A stretch of 50,273 bases of DNA, from the NCBI GenBank assembly GCA_017609405.1, contig JAFCDZ010000003.1:1-50273 (forward strand). The letters are read 5' to 3'. The translations under genes and the position numbers were made by a program. The notes beneath the pieces were generated by a model. The model had not been told where the DNA came from and did no database searches. It saw nothing but the letters and a program-made list of their open reading frames with translations. This DNA is from Candidatus Pacearchaeota archaeon. Its GTDB lineage: Archaea > Nanobdellota > Nanobdellia > Pacearchaeales > GW2011-AR1. Below, in pieces: positions 16,242-25,371 of the stretch. Each line of letters begins with the position of its first letter. Within the stretch, counting starts at the first letter, position 1.

Positions 16242-19100
16242 TTAAACTTTTAAACTAACAATCTTACTTATTCCTTTATTTATGCTTACTCCGTAAAGTG
16301 CTGTTGCGTTTCTAATTATTTCATCATTATGGGATATTATTATGTATTGTCCTTTTTGAATATATTTTTTTAACCATTCTGCTAATCTGCTTGAGTTTCT
16401 TTTGTCAAGTGCTGCATCAATTTCATCAAGGATATAAAAATAATAAGGTTTTAGTTCCTGTATTGCAAAAATAAGGGATAAAGATACAAGGGTCTGTTCC
16501 CCTCCTGACAATGATGTTACATCAAAATACTTTCCTTGTCCCATTTTAACAACAATGTCAACCCCTCCTTCAAAAGGATTTTTTGAATTTTCTAGTTCGA
16601 GATAGACCTCTCCCTTTGAACTTAATTTTGAGAAATTTTTTGAGAAATGTTCATTAATTGAATTGAATGTGTTAAGGAATGTTTTTTTCTTTTTTACATC
16701 AATTTCATGAATAACTTTTAGAATTTTTTCCTTCTCTTTTTCAATTGTTTCGACTCTTTGTTTAACTGCTTCGTATTCTTTTTTTATCTCTTCATAGACC
16801 TCTAATGCTCTTAAATTTACTGAGCCTATTTTTTCTAAGGCTTCTTTTGTTTTTTGTAGTCTTTTTATAAGAGAGTCCTTTTTATCTCTTATAAATTCTA
16901 TTCCTTGGAATTCAAGCAATTCTTTTTCTAAATTCTCTATCTCTGCATTTATCCTTGCTTCTTCTATTTTTAACATATTACGTTTTTCTTCGTTGCTTCT
17001 TATCTCTGTTTGTATCTTCATTATTTGCCTTTCGTGTTTTCTAATCTCTTCATGAAGGGCATCTCTTTTTTCTATTAATTTTTTGAATTTTTTTGATAAT
17101 TCTTCCTCTTCTTTAAGCATCTTTTCAAGAAGTTTTTCCTTTTTTTCTAAGTCCTTTTTCATTAGTTCTAATTCCTCTTCTGCTTCTTGTTCTTCTCTTT
17201 TTAGTTGTTTTAATGATGCTTCAATTCTATTTTTTTCTCTTCTTTTGAACGCAATTTCAGAATCAAGGTTCTGCTCACTAATTAATGCTATCTCATCAAT
17301 TTCTATTTTTAGTTGCTCGTACTTTTCTTCAACATCTTTATTTTTACTTAGGGATTCTTGGAGAAAAGTTTGTTTTTGTCTTAATTCCCCTATCTCTTTA
17401 AAATCTTGTTTTATTTTTTCTTTTATCTTTTTAATTTGTTCAGTTTTTTCATTTATTATCTTTAATTTAATAATGTCTGACTCTCTTTTTCTTATCTCTT
17501 CTACTACTTCTTTTTCTTTTTCAATCAGTGTTTCTATTTTATTTTTTATTTCCTTAAGTTCTTTTAGATTCCTCTCTTTTTTATTTTCTTGTTCTAATAT
17601 TTGTGGTTCAGTTTCTCTTTTAATTGATGCTATGTGCTCTTCTGTTATCTTGTTCTTGCATAAAGGGCAAACATCTAAGCTTGCAATTTTTTCAATTAAT
17701 TTTTTTAACCTTTCTATCTCGCTTTCAGAAAAATTTATTTCTCTTTTTATTTTTTCTTCCAATTCTTCAAGATTTTTTATTTCCTGATTTAATTTTTCCT
17801 CTTTTATTTTTAGTTCTTTTATTTTCTCTTCAGAAGAATTAATATCAAAAAGTTCTTTGGTTAATGTTTCTATTTGCTCCACTAAAAAATCTGCTTCCTT
17901 GTTTTGTTGCTTCAAAAGAAACTCTTTTTCTTCAATTCTCTCTTTTACAGTTTTTAGTTCTGTTTTTGTTATGTAATATTTTTTTCTCCTTATTTCAAGC
18001 TCTTCAAGCTGTTTTTTCTTTTTTTCAAATTCTTTTTGCTTCATTGAGACTGTTGGTGTGTTTACCTCTAACTCTCTTATTTCATTTTCTAATTCAATGC
18101 TCTTGTTCTCAATGTCTTGTTTTTTGTTTTGTGTTTCAATAAGCTTTGATTCCAGATTTTCTATCCTGACATTTAATCCCGCTATCTCTGCTCTGATATT
18201 AGCAATTTCTCTGTTCAATTGTTCCTGTTCTAATCCAGTTGAACTTTGAATTTTTGAATTAAGTTCATTTATCTTTTCTTTTAGAGAGTTAATTTCTTTT
18301 TCATAAGATATTATTTTTTCTTTTAACTTGTTTATCTTATTGTTATGCAAGTCTATTTCAGAGGTTATCTTTTTACTCTCTTTTTTTCGGTTATTTAAGT
18401 CATGAAATAATATGCTTGCTTTTAATCTTTTTACATCGCTCTCTAATTTTTTGAATCTTAATGCTTGTTGCCTCTCTTTTTCAAGATTATTTAAATAAGA
18501 TGTTCTTTCTCTTAATATTGCAGAGATTTCTTTTAATTTTTCTTCTGTTTTCTCAAGTTCTCTAAGTGCTTTTTCTTTTCTTACTTCATAAACTGAAATT
18601 CCTGATATCTCTTCGATAATTTTTCTCCTTTCTTCCCCTTTCATTTTTGTAAATCTTTGTATCTCTCCTTGGAGAATTATGTTGAATCCATTTGGATCTA
18701 TTCCTGCTTGAGCTAAAAGCATTAAAACTTCTTGTCTTGTTTTTGTCTCATTATTTATCTTGTATGTGCTCTGCCCATTTCGCTTTATTATCCTTTTTAA
18801 GGTGATTTCGTCTCTATCTATTGCAAAAACCCTTCCTTCATTATCAAATACAACTTCTACATAGGCCTCTTTTGCAGGTTTTATTCCCTCTGAACCCATG
18901 AATAAGAGATTCTTTGCTTTTGACGCTCTCATGGATTTTGCACTTAATCTTCCCAGTACAAAACATAAAGCATCAGATATGTTTGATTTTCCTGAGCCAT
19001 TTAGACCAACAATAACATTTATGTTTTTTGTGAATTCAATCTCTGTTTTTTTAGCAAAACTCTTGAAACCTTGCATCACCAACTTTTTAATGTAGGTCAT
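16242..19100 (-). CDS. smc: SMC ATPase with zinc-hook apex instead of hinge
   Basis: 952 aa; typical SMC is about 1150-1200. The head is SMC-type: KLVMQGFKSF, Walker A VGLNGSGKS (to S39), SAKSMRASKAKNLLF, SLSGGEQT near 862, ILDEIDAALD near 890 and the SMC-typical GSVNLRALEVYEE. Residues about 170-780 are near-continuous coiled coil. I see no globular SMC hinge. DVCPLCKNKI at 478-481, near the midpoint, is a Rad50-like CxxC zinc hook. The protein should organise or segregate DNA with hook-mediated dimerisation. No scpA, scpB or mre11 is in view. A TATA box (19121-19130) supports the start. Confidence 0.9.
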   Translation of the reverse strand: MTYIKKLVMQGFKSFAKKTEIEFTKNINVIVGLNGSGKSNISDALCFVLGRLSAKSMRASKAKNLLFMGSEGIKPAKEAYVEVVFDNEGRVFAIDRDEITLKRIIKRNGQSTYKINNETKTRQEVLMLLAQAGIDPNGFNIILQGEIQRFTKMKGEERRKIIEEISGISVYEVRKEKALRELEKTEEKLKEISAILRERTSYLNNLEKERQQALRFKKLESDVKRLKASILFHDLNNRKKESKKITSEIDLHNNKINKLKEKIISYEKEINSLKEKINELNSKIQSSTGLEQEQLNREIANIRAEIAGLNVRIENLESKLIETQNKKQDIENKSIELENEIRELEVNTPTVSMKQKEFEKKKKQLEELEIRRKKYYITKTELKTVKERIEEKEFLLKQQNKEADFLVEQIETLTKELFDINSSEEKIKELKIKEEKLNQEIKNLEELEEKIKREINFSESEIERLKKLIEKIASLDVCPLCKNKITEEHIASIKRETEPQILEQENKKERNLKELKEIKNKIETLIEKEKEVVEEIRKRESDIIKLKIINEKTEQIKKIKEKIKQDFKEIGELRQKQTFLQESLSKNKDVEEKYEQLKIEIDEIALISEQNLDSEIAFKRREKNRIEASLKQLKREEQEAEEELELMKKDLEKKEKLLEKMLKEEEELSKKFKKLIEKRDALHEEIRKHERQIMKIQTEIRSNEEKRNMLKIEEARINAEIENLEKELLEFQGIEFIRDKKDSLIKRLQKTKEALEKIGSVNLRALEVYEEIKKEYEAVKQRVETIEKEKEKILKVIHEIDVKKKKTFLNTFNSINEHFSKNFSKLSSKGEVYLELENSKNPFEGGVDIVVKMGQGKYFDVTSLSGGEQTLVSLSLIFAIQELKPYYFYILDEIDAALDKRNSSRLAEWLKKYIQKGQYIIISHNDEIIRNATALYGVSINKGISKIVSLKV

Positions 19101-19120
19101 GAATAATAAAAGACGAAATT

Positions 19121-19130
19121 ATTTTTAAAG
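19121..19130 (-). promoter_or_regulatory. TATA box of smc
   Basis: CTTTAAAAAT on the minus strand, centred about 26 nt before the smc start; fits a leaderless transcript. Confidence 0.5.
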
Positions 19131-19147
19131 ATTGGTGTTTTAAACTC

Positions 19148-19819
19148 TTAAAACAACTTCATCTGCTCTGAATCTCTTTTTGCTCTTTGAAATGTTTCCC
19201 AAGATTTTCTAAATATTCCGTCGTCTTTGTATTTTTGGAGGTATTTTTCAAGAAACTTTGCTGTTATTGGGTCTGAAGCATATCCTGAACCAATTTCAAT
19301 ACCGTATTTTTCTTTTAACTTCTCCATTTCTTCTTCTCTTTTTGTTTTTGCTAAAATAGATGCTGCTGAGACCGGGATATGGTTTTTATCTGCTTTATGC
19401 TCGCAAACTATTTCAAGATTTCTTAAATCATTTATTTTTAATTTTAATTCATCTGTCCAAGAGATTATAGATACTGATGGGCAATCCACAACAACCCTTA
19501 TTTTTTGCTCAGGGTTTCTTTCTATAATTTTGTTGATTATCTCTGCTGTTTTTATTGCCTCAATAGTATTCAGGTTTGTTCTGTTTTCCATGAAGTTATC
19601 CAATTCCTCTGGATGCGTTAGAATTATTTCAAAATCTTCTGCAATTTCTAATATTTTCTCTTTCAAGAATAATCTTCTTTTTTGTGTTAGCTCTTTAGAA
19701 TCCTTTACTCCTAATTTGAATAAATAATCAAAATGTTCTTCTCTGATTAAACAGCCAGCTAAGACCATGGGTCCAATAACAGGCCCTCTTCCAGCATCAT
19801 CAATTCCTAAAACTATCAT
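19148..19819 (-). CDS. rnhB: Ribonuclease HII
   Basis: About 223 aa from the ATG at 19819; the open frame runs upstream to a TTG but the family starts at MIVLGIDDAGRGP. It removes ribonucleotides from RNA-DNA hybrids. Motifs: GIDDAGRGPVIGPM, GVKDSKELT, VVVDCPSV and EHKADKNHIPVSAASILAK. The usual DEAGRG reads DDAGRG, a conservative Glu-to-Asp change at a metal ligand. C-terminal GSGYASDPITAKFLEKYL is normal. The gene is upstream of smc on the same strand but separated by 47 nt and a TATA box. Confidence 0.92.
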   Translation of the reverse strand: MIVLGIDDAGRGPVIGPMVLAGCLIREEHFDYLFKLGVKDSKELTQKRRLFLKEKILEIAEDFEIILTHPEELDNFMENRTNLNTIEAIKTAEIINKIIERNPEQKIRVVVDCPSVSIISWTDELKLKINDLRNLEIVCEHKADKNHIPVSAASILAKTKREEEMEKLKEKYGIEIGSGYASDPITAKFLEKYLQKYKDDGIFRKSWETFQRAKRDSEQMKLF

Positions 19820-19901
19820 GGAAGAATTAGATTCTTTTCTTTTAAAAAAGTTTGTTGTCTTTTTTTGCAATTAAAAAATAAAAAAGAAAAAAGGGTGAGA
19901 T

Positions 19902-21110
19902 TTAGTAATAGCTCTCACCCAAGTCTTCTTTTGGCTGTCTTCTTGTTAGTAACACAATTAAAACAGCCACTAAAACAACAAATACAACTGCTAAAATAAC
20001 AGTTATAATTGTTAAAGGGTCTACAGAGTTGTCTTCTTCAGCACTAAGGCTGTAAGCAACTTCATTGATTAAATCGTTGCCTGCGAAAACTTTCACATTA
20101 AAGGTGTAGTCCCCTTCTTTAGCTGCATTTGCTGTAATGGTAATTGACCTGCTTGAACCAGCTGGAACAACTACAAGGCTATCACTAGCACTAACTTCTA
20201 AGTTCTTTGAGCTTTCTGGAACAATTCTATAAACCTTTATGTTGCTTGTAGGGTTTATTAATAATAGCTCAAAGTCTACATTTTCATCTGTTCCAGCTTT
20301 TTTTCTATCTGTTGGAACAATTGTGTTTCCAGGGAATTCATTTTGGATTGTTATTGATTTAACAATTCCCTGTTGTAGGTCGTCTCCACTAACAACAACT
20401 TCCATGTTATAAATTCCAGGTTTTGTGTCATCTGGAATTCTTAAAGAAATTGTTCTGCTTACTGTGTCTGTTTCATCACAGTCTTCATCACAGCTTGGGT
20501 CAATTGGAACAAGGTCTCCTAAATAAGCAGACCTATCTAAACCAAGTGCAGGAATTCTTACTGTTAGATAAAGGTCATTTATGTCATTATATCCTCTATT
20601 TTTCACAACAACATTGACCTTCATGTATTCTCCTGATTTTACAGGACTTTCAACAGAGACTGACTTAATCTCTGCGTTGTATGAAGGTCTCTGCACTCTA
20701 ACAACAAATTCTCTTTCAGTTTTGAAGTCTCCATTCCATATCTTTAAGTTAAGAGTTGCATGGTCTGAAACTTCATCCCATAATTCATATGGAACCTTGA
20801 GAACAAGGCTTTTTCTGTAGCTTATGTTTGCTTCAACGTCAAAAGAAGGTGTTCTGACAACAGCGTCAGTTTTTTCACCTTCTAATTCAGCCTTTATTCT
20901 CACGTCTGTTGCGTTTGTGAGTGCAGTGAAGTACACATCAATTACAACATTACTTCCTGCAGTTACAGACACCTCATTGTGAGTAAATGCATTAACATCA
21001 TCAATATAGACTGAAGAGATGTCTGCTATTTCAGCAGCACTAACTGAAACCATTACAGCCAAGATGCTTACTAGTGCAAAAAGCACTTTACTTATTATTT
21101 TTGTTTCCAT
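19902..21110 (-). CDS. Secreted/anchored CARDB-type surface protein
   Basis: 402 aa. A signal peptide (KVLFALVSILAVMVSVSAAE) precedes three or so beta-sandwich domains with CARDB-like patterns (MKVNVVVKNRGYNDINDLYLTVRIP; ENVDFELLLINPTSNIKVY). A Cys pair (CDEDCD) sits near 210. A C-terminal transmembrane helix (LTIITVILAVVFVVLVAVLIVLL) and short tail (RRQPKEDLGESYY) anchor it to the membrane, so it faces outward. It is probably an envelope or S-layer-associated protein; the exact role is unknown. It resembles the COG1361-type protein at 2814-4058 in layout. Confidence 0.75.
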   Translation of the reverse strand: METKIISKVLFALVSILAVMVSVSAAEIADISSVYIDDVNAFTHNEVSVTAGSNVVIDVYFTALTNATDVRIKAELEGEKTDAVVRTPSFDVEANISYRKSLVLKVPYELWDEVSDHATLNLKIWNGDFKTEREFVVRVQRPSYNAEIKSVSVESPVKSGEYMKVNVVVKNRGYNDINDLYLTVRIPALGLDRSAYLGDLVPIDPSCDEDCDETDTVSRTISLRIPDDTKPGIYNMEVVVSGDDLQQGIVKSITIQNEFPGNTIVPTDRKKAGTDENVDFELLLINPTSNIKVYRIVPESSKNLEVSASDSLVVVPAGSSRSITITANAAKEGDYTFNVKVFAGNDLINEVAYSLSAEEDNSVDPLTIITVILAVVFVVLVAVLIVLLTRRQPKEDLGESYY

Positions 21111-21250
21111 CTTGACTTGTTTTTATTATAAAATTTAATTTAACAGAAAACAAAGTTTTCTGTATCTTTATTATCCCTAAATTATTTATAAACTTTATGG
21201 TAACAACAGAATATATTAATTTTAAAGTTACTACTTGTTTGAACAGGTAG

Positions 21251-22027
21251 TTACTTATTTAATTTTTCTAGAATTCTCATTCCTTCAATTGCGTCAGCTA
21301 CTGGAGCAGGAGACTCATTTATTATTGTTATTTCTTTTTTTGGTAAATTCTTAAAAAGAAGCCTCCATTCTCTTGGCTTTGTTATTGTGTGATACTTTTC
21401 ACCTTTTTCTCCATAAACAATTCCTGAGAAATGAATGTGTAATTTTTTTTCTTTTTTGAATAATTCAAATACTTCCCTGAATTTATATTCTCCATATCTT
21501 GCTAATATATGCGCGAAGTCGATACAAGGTCTTATTTTTGTTTCTTTTACTAATTTTGAAATCTCCTCTATTGAGCCGAATACATTTTTTTTACCCATTG
21601 TCTCGACACAGAGTTCTACTTTCCATGAATTCTTTTTACAAATATTTTTCATATCTACAATTGCTCTTTTTATATTCTCAAAAGCTTCTTCTTTTGTTCT
21701 CTTTCCGTAATATCCAGGGTGAAATACAACACACTTTGCTCCAAGATAATTGGCAATTTTACAACAATCTAAAATTCTTTTTTTTGAAGCCTCTATTTTT
21801 TCTTTCTCTTCTGAGTTTAGATTGATATAGTAAGGAGAATGTATGCTTAAGCCTACTCCTAATTTTTTTGCGATTTTTCCAATTCTTATAGCATCTTCTT
21901 TTTTCTTTATATAGATGCTATGGGTAAATGCTATCTCACATGCTTTTATCCCTAATTTAGAATATTCTTTTAGAGTTTTTTCTGCTCTGCTTACTGGGCC
22001 AAGTCCTGCAGGACCAATTCTTATCAT
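21251..22027 (-). CDS. Endonuclease IV-family (AP endonuclease 2-like) TIM-barrel protein
   Basis: 258 aa, compact. Metal-ligand counterparts are visible: H63 (LSIHSPYY), H103 (VFHPGYYGKR), E142 (CVETMGKK), D170 and H173 (CIDFAH), H199 (HIHFSG), H213 (KYHTI) and E238 (INESP). The Asp that usually precedes H213 by two residues is Lys here. Enzymes of this fold cut 5' of abasic sites in base excision repair. It is a normal-sized relative of the large protein at 9681-11480. Eight of nine ligands support nuclease activity but do not prove it. Confidence 0.85.
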   Translation of the reverse strand: MIRIGPAGLGPVSRAEKTLKEYSKLGIKACEIAFTHSIYIKKKEDAIRIGKIAKKLGVGLSIHSPYYINLNSEEKEKIEASKKRILDCCKIANYLGAKCVVFHPGYYGKRTKEEAFENIKRAIVDMKNICKKNSWKVELCVETMGKKNVFGSIEEISKLVKETKIRPCIDFAHILARYGEYKFREVFELFKKEKKLHIHFSGIVYGEKGEKYHTITKPREWRLLFKNLPKKEITIINESPAPVADAIEGMRILEKLNK

Positions 22028-22031
22028 CTTC

Positions 22032-22499
22032 TTAGAAAACTTTTGTTATATTATTTAAATTTTCTTCAGAGAACTCTGTGAGTAACAAGTCATATAATTT
22101 TTTTATTATTATGCTTTGCATTTCTTCTTTGAGCCTTCCACTACATCTTTCCAGTTTTGATTCTGGAGGGTCTGTAGAACCCATAGGTGCTGAGCAGACC
22201 ATTTCTTTGTCTACTAATTTAAGTTTTTCTATATTTCCTTTTTTTACTTGTATTACTTTTACTTGTATTTTGCAAAAACCTTCTTCTTTTCCTATTATTC
22301 TATATCTTACAGTTACTCCATTTTTATCAAAAATATATTCTGCAGGAATACATCTCTTTTGTGCATTAACAAAACATTCTGTGCTTTCGCATTTTTTAAA
22401 ACTAATTTCGTTATTTCTTATTAGAGAAATCATAACTAACAGTAAGATAATCATGATTATTGATAGAATACTTATAATTATCACCCTCTTTTTTTCCAT
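22032..22499 (-). CDS. Membrane-anchored hypothetical protein with cysteines
   Basis: 155 aa, not recognised. An N-terminal transmembrane helix (VIIISILSIIMIILLLVMISLI) is followed by a domain with six cysteines (KKCESTECF, RCIPAEY, FCKIQ, MVCSAP, ERCSG), which may form disulfides or bind metal outside the cell. It starts just upstream of the endonuclease IV-like gene on the same strand with a 4-nt gap, so the two are probably co-transcribed. Confidence 0.6.
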   Translation of the reverse strand: MEKKRVIIISILSIIMIILLLVMISLIRNNEISFKKCESTECFVNAQKRCIPAEYIFDKNGVTVRYRIIGKEEGFCKIQVKVIQVKKGNIEKLKLVDKEMVCSAPMGSTDPPESKLERCSGRLKEEMQSIIIKKLYDLLLTEFSEENLNNITKVF

Positions 22500-22573
22500 A
22501 TTATTAAAACTTTTAAGGAGTATTTAAATGTTTTTGGTTTCTCGGTTTTATAATAATAAAGTTTTGTGAAAAT

Positions 22574-22968
22574 TTAAAAGGAAAAATATTCAATAAGGAT
22601 TCTGTACCCAAGGTTCTTTTTAGTGCCATGAGGTAAAGGAGTTGATAATATTCTTTTTCGTCTTTTTTCAAATTCTCCATCTGTATAAATTTTTCCCATA
22701 GCAACTCGAGCATTTCCTGGATAATATGGTTTAGCATTTTTAAAAATATGTCTTATTGTTGACTCTATAATTTTAAGAGGTTTTAAATCTGTGTGCAGTG
22801 CTACTCTCCAATTTCGTGGTACATTTCATTTTCTACTTGTTTTTCTAGTATCCTTTTTGGCATGAATTTATTTGGATTTATTTTCAGTATAAAATGTTTT
22901 GTTAAAATTAGGGCTTTTTTACTTTGCTCCTGTCTTTGTTCCGAACTTTTAATCTTAGATACTTTAAA
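22574..22968 (-). pseudogene. Decayed gene remnant
   Basis: Two frames read as one protein. Frame one gives SKKALILTKHFILKINPNK and MPKRILEKQVENEMYHEIGE, then a stop at 22801. Frame two takes over with PRNWRVALHTDLKPLKII and continues through NAKPYYPGNARVAMGKIYTDG and PLPHGTKKNLGYRILIEYF, to a stop at 22574. Protein-like composition in two joined frames suggests a frameshifted gene. No family is recognised. A 74-codon ORF in a third frame here looks spurious. Confidence 0.4.
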
Positions 22969-23087
22969 TTAGTTTGAAATTCTTATCGAAATAATTTCAA
23001 TATAAGCGTGAGAGTTTTGAATCACTAAAAAATTGAGTTCTGAGCATATGATTTATTATTAACTTTTTAGTAGTATCTATAAAAAGG

Positions 23088-23096
23088 TTTATATAT
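23088..23096 (+). promoter_or_regulatory. TATA box of the 101-aa gene
   Basis: TTTATATAT about 29 nt before the ATG at 23117. Confidence 0.5.
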
Positions 23097-23116
23097 TTAT
23101 TATTTTTAATTAAGAT

Positions 23117-23422
23117 ATGGCTAGTCCAGAATCAGAATGCGATCCTAATGACATTTTTGAGTTTGGAAAGGTTGTTGGAGCAATGAAAATTTCCTTAAAA
23201 AGGTCTATAGAAGTTTTTGAATTGGCAGTTTATGATAATGAAAGCAGAAGAGAAGAAGCTGCAAGATTACCTAATCAAATAGAAGAGGTCCGAAAAATAA
23301 TAAGAAAGCTAGGTAACGAATATAATTGGTTGTCTTCTGCAGAAAAAGAAAAAAATTCTTTAAAGGATTTGTTAGGAAGATTAGAAGATCTTGCACTTCC
23401 TTATTATAAATTACCTTTTTAA
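23117..23422 (+). CDS. Hypothetical 101-aa helical protein
   Basis: Not recognised. Soluble and almost wholly helical with charged heptad-like stretches (RREEAARLPNQIEEVRKIIRKL; EKEKNSLKDLLGRLEDLAL). A TATA box lies 29 nt upstream. The flanks (22969-23087 and 23423-23536) hold no other gene that I can see. Confidence 0.55.
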   Translation: MASPESECDPNDIFEFGKVVGAMKISLKRSIEVFELAVYDNESRREEAARLPNQIEEVRKIIRKLGNEYNWLSSAEKEKNSLKDLLGRLEDLALPYYKLPF

Positions 23423-23536
23423 TAAATACGATTGTTTTTCAATCTAAAATTACGAGTATTTTTTTAATTATTTCAAAACTTAAAGATACATTTAACTATT
23501 CTATGCTGATTAAATTTAACATCTTTTAACAAAACA

Positions 23537-23545
23537 TTTATAAAT
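23537..23545 (+). promoter_or_regulatory. TATA box of the thioredoxin-like gene
   Basis: TTTATAAAT 29 nt before the ATG at 23566. Confidence 0.55.
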
Positions 23546-23565
23546 GGTTTTTTTCTTATGTTGCT

Positions 23566-24594
23566 ATGGACGATGAAGATAAAGAAGTTAAGGTATCTAA
23601 ATCAAAGGAATTTTTAGACAAATCAAAAGAACATCTTTCTAAAGTTGCTTCAAAAGCTTCTAAAAAAGTTAAGAGGGGAGTTCCTTTTAGTAAATGGCTT
23701 ATGGAAAATCCTTGGAGAACTGCTGCAGGGGTGCTTGCGATTATCACTGTTGTCCTTTATTTTGTTATGGCATCTTCTTCTTGTAGCGGAATTTCAAAAT
23801 CTGAGGCAGGAAATATTATGCTTGATTTATTAAAGTCAAGAGTTGGTGATGCTGTGAAAGTAGATAGTATTAAGGAAATGGGAAATAGTTTATATGAAGT
23901 TGATGTTGTTTATCAAGGAGGAACTGTTCCTCTTTATATTACTTCAGATGGAAAATACATTGTATCAGCTGTTTTGCCTGTGACAACTTTACAAGAAAAT
24001 AAAAATAATAATCCACAAACTCAGGAAATTGAGAAATCAGATAAACCAAAAATTGAGCTTTTTGTGATGACTTATTGTCCTTATGGAACACAGATGGAAA
24101 AAGGAATACTACCTGTTCTTAAAACATTAGGAAATAAAATAGATGCTACCATAAGGTTTGTTCATTACTTTATGCACGGAGATAAAGAAGAGCAAGAAAC
24201 ATACAGACAGCTATGTATAAGAGAAGAGCAACCTTCAAAGTTCCTTGATTATTTATCTTGCTTTTTAGAGGATGGTAATGCATCAAGATGCATGAATAAA
24301 GTTGGAGTAGATATTAATAAGGTAAAGGAATGCGAAGATAATGGAAATGCTAAGAAGTATTATGAGAAAGATTCTGAGCTAAGTCAAAAATATGGTGTTC
24401 AGGGGTCTCCTACTTTGATAATAAATGAAAAAGAGATTTCAAGTGGAAGAAGCTCTTCTGCTTTATTGTCTACAATTTGTTCAGCATTCAATAATGAGCC
24501 ATCAGAGTGTTCAGAAGAACTATCTGCAGAAACACCTTCTCCAGGTTTTGGTTACTCTGAGTCTAGTTCTGGAGCAAGCGGAAGTTGTGGATAA
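23566..24594 (+). CDS. Membrane-anchored thioredoxin-fold protein (CPYG active site)
   Basis: 342 aa. A basic cytosolic N-terminus, one transmembrane helix (GVLAIITVVLYFVMASSS), then an external segment with a short beta domain and a thioredoxin/DsbA-like fold. FVMTYCPYGTQMEKGI takes the place of the usual CxxC site: only the first cysteine is kept. GVQGSPTLIINEKEI supplies the cis-proline, and paired cysteines (LCIREEQ, LSCFLEDG, RCMNK, ECEDNG) may form structural disulfides. A Ser/Gly-rich tail ends SGSCG. It probably handles extracytoplasmic thiols. It is 12 nt before the glycosyltransferase gene. Confidence 0.75.
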   Translation: MDDEDKEVKVSKSKEFLDKSKEHLSKVASKASKKVKRGVPFSKWLMENPWRTAAGVLAIITVVLYFVMASSSCSGISKSEAGNIMLDLLKSRVGDAVKVDSIKEMGNSLYEVDVVYQGGTVPLYITSDGKYIVSAVLPVTTLQENKNNNPQTQEIEKSDKPKIELFVMTYCPYGTQMEKGILPVLKTLGNKIDATIRFVHYFMHGDKEEQETYRQLCIREEQPSKFLDYLSCFLEDGNASRCMNKVGVDINKVKECEDNGNAKKYYEKDSELSQKYGVQGSPTLIINEKEISSGRSSSALLSTICSAFNNEPSECSEELSAETPSPGFGYSESSSGASGSCG

Positions 24595-24606
24595 TTCTTT
24601 TTTAAG

Positions 24607-25371
24607 ATGAATCCTGAAATTTCTATCATTATCCCTTGTTATAATGTTGAAGCTTTTCTTGAAGAAACAATTAATTCTTATTTGTCCCAGAGTTTTGACA
24701 ATTTTGAATTAATTCTTATTGATGATGCTTCATTGGATAATACTCGGGAAATAATAAAAAAGTTCGCTGAAAGAGACGAGAGAATTAAATCTGTTTTTTT
24801 ATCAAAAAATATTGGAAAGGCAGGAGCAGTTAATGAAGGATTTAAGTTTGTTAGGGGCGGATATATTTCTATTTTTGATTCTGATGATATTGTTATGCCT
24901 AATAAATTGGCTATGCAGTATGATTTTCTTGAAGAGAATAGCGAAATTGATTTTGTTTATGGAGATTTTATTGTGTTTGATGCAAAAGGGGATAAAAAAA
25001 TTATTGAAGCAGTTGATTTTCGCGATTTAGAAGAGCCTTTGCTTAGATTAAAGACTTTTTTTGCTCATCTAAGAAAAGTTAAATATACTTTTCAAATTCT
25101 CGATGAAAAAAAATTTATTCCAGCTTCTTCTAATTTGTTTAGAAGAAAGATAATTGATGAAGGATTGAAGATGGATGTTAATTTAAGAAATAGTGAAGAT
25201 TATGATTTTTGGTTCCAAATTATTGGAGCAGGATATAAAATAAAAAGAATGCCTTTTATAACTTATAAATATAGGGAACATGAGAATCAAAAATCTAAAA
25301 ATTTAAAAAAAATGGATATTGCGAGAGATTATATTCTTAATAAACTAAAAAAAGGAGAGTATTTTAAATGA
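24607..25371 (+). CDS. Family 2 glycosyltransferase
   Basis: 254 aa. PEISIIIPCYNVEAFLEETI at the start, LILIDDASLDNT and the FDSDDIVMP metal-binding motif define the GT-A fold of GT2 enzymes, which move sugars from nucleotide or lipid donors in the cytosol. Acceptor unknown. No membrane helices are visible. Its stop overlaps the start of the next glycosyltransferase by 4 nt (ATGA), so both act in one operon, probably glycan or surface-glycoprotein assembly. Confidence 0.88.
   Translation: MNPEISIIIPCYNVEAFLEETINSYLSQSFDNFELILIDDASLDNTREIIKKFAERDERIKSVFLSKNIGKAGAVNEGFKFVRGGYISIFDSDDIVMPNKLAMQYDFLEENSEIDFVYGDFIVFDAKGDKKIIEAVDFRDLEEPLLRLKTFFAHLRKVKYTFQILDEKKFIPASSNLFRRKIIDEGLKMDVNLRNSEDYDFWFQIIGAGYKIKRMPFITYKYREHENQKSKNLKKMDIARDYILNKLKKGEYFK

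Noticed and set aside
16242-19100. Calling the SMC gene rad50
   Set aside because: Apex CPLC is Rad50-like, but GFKSF, LSGGEQT, ILDEIDAALD and GSVNLRALEVYEE are SMC-type, and no mre11 is adjacent.
22513-22737. 74-aa minus-strand ORF as a gene
   Set aside because: An adjacent frame gives a far more protein-like sequence joined to an upstream frame, so this ORF is probably a shadow of a decayed gene.
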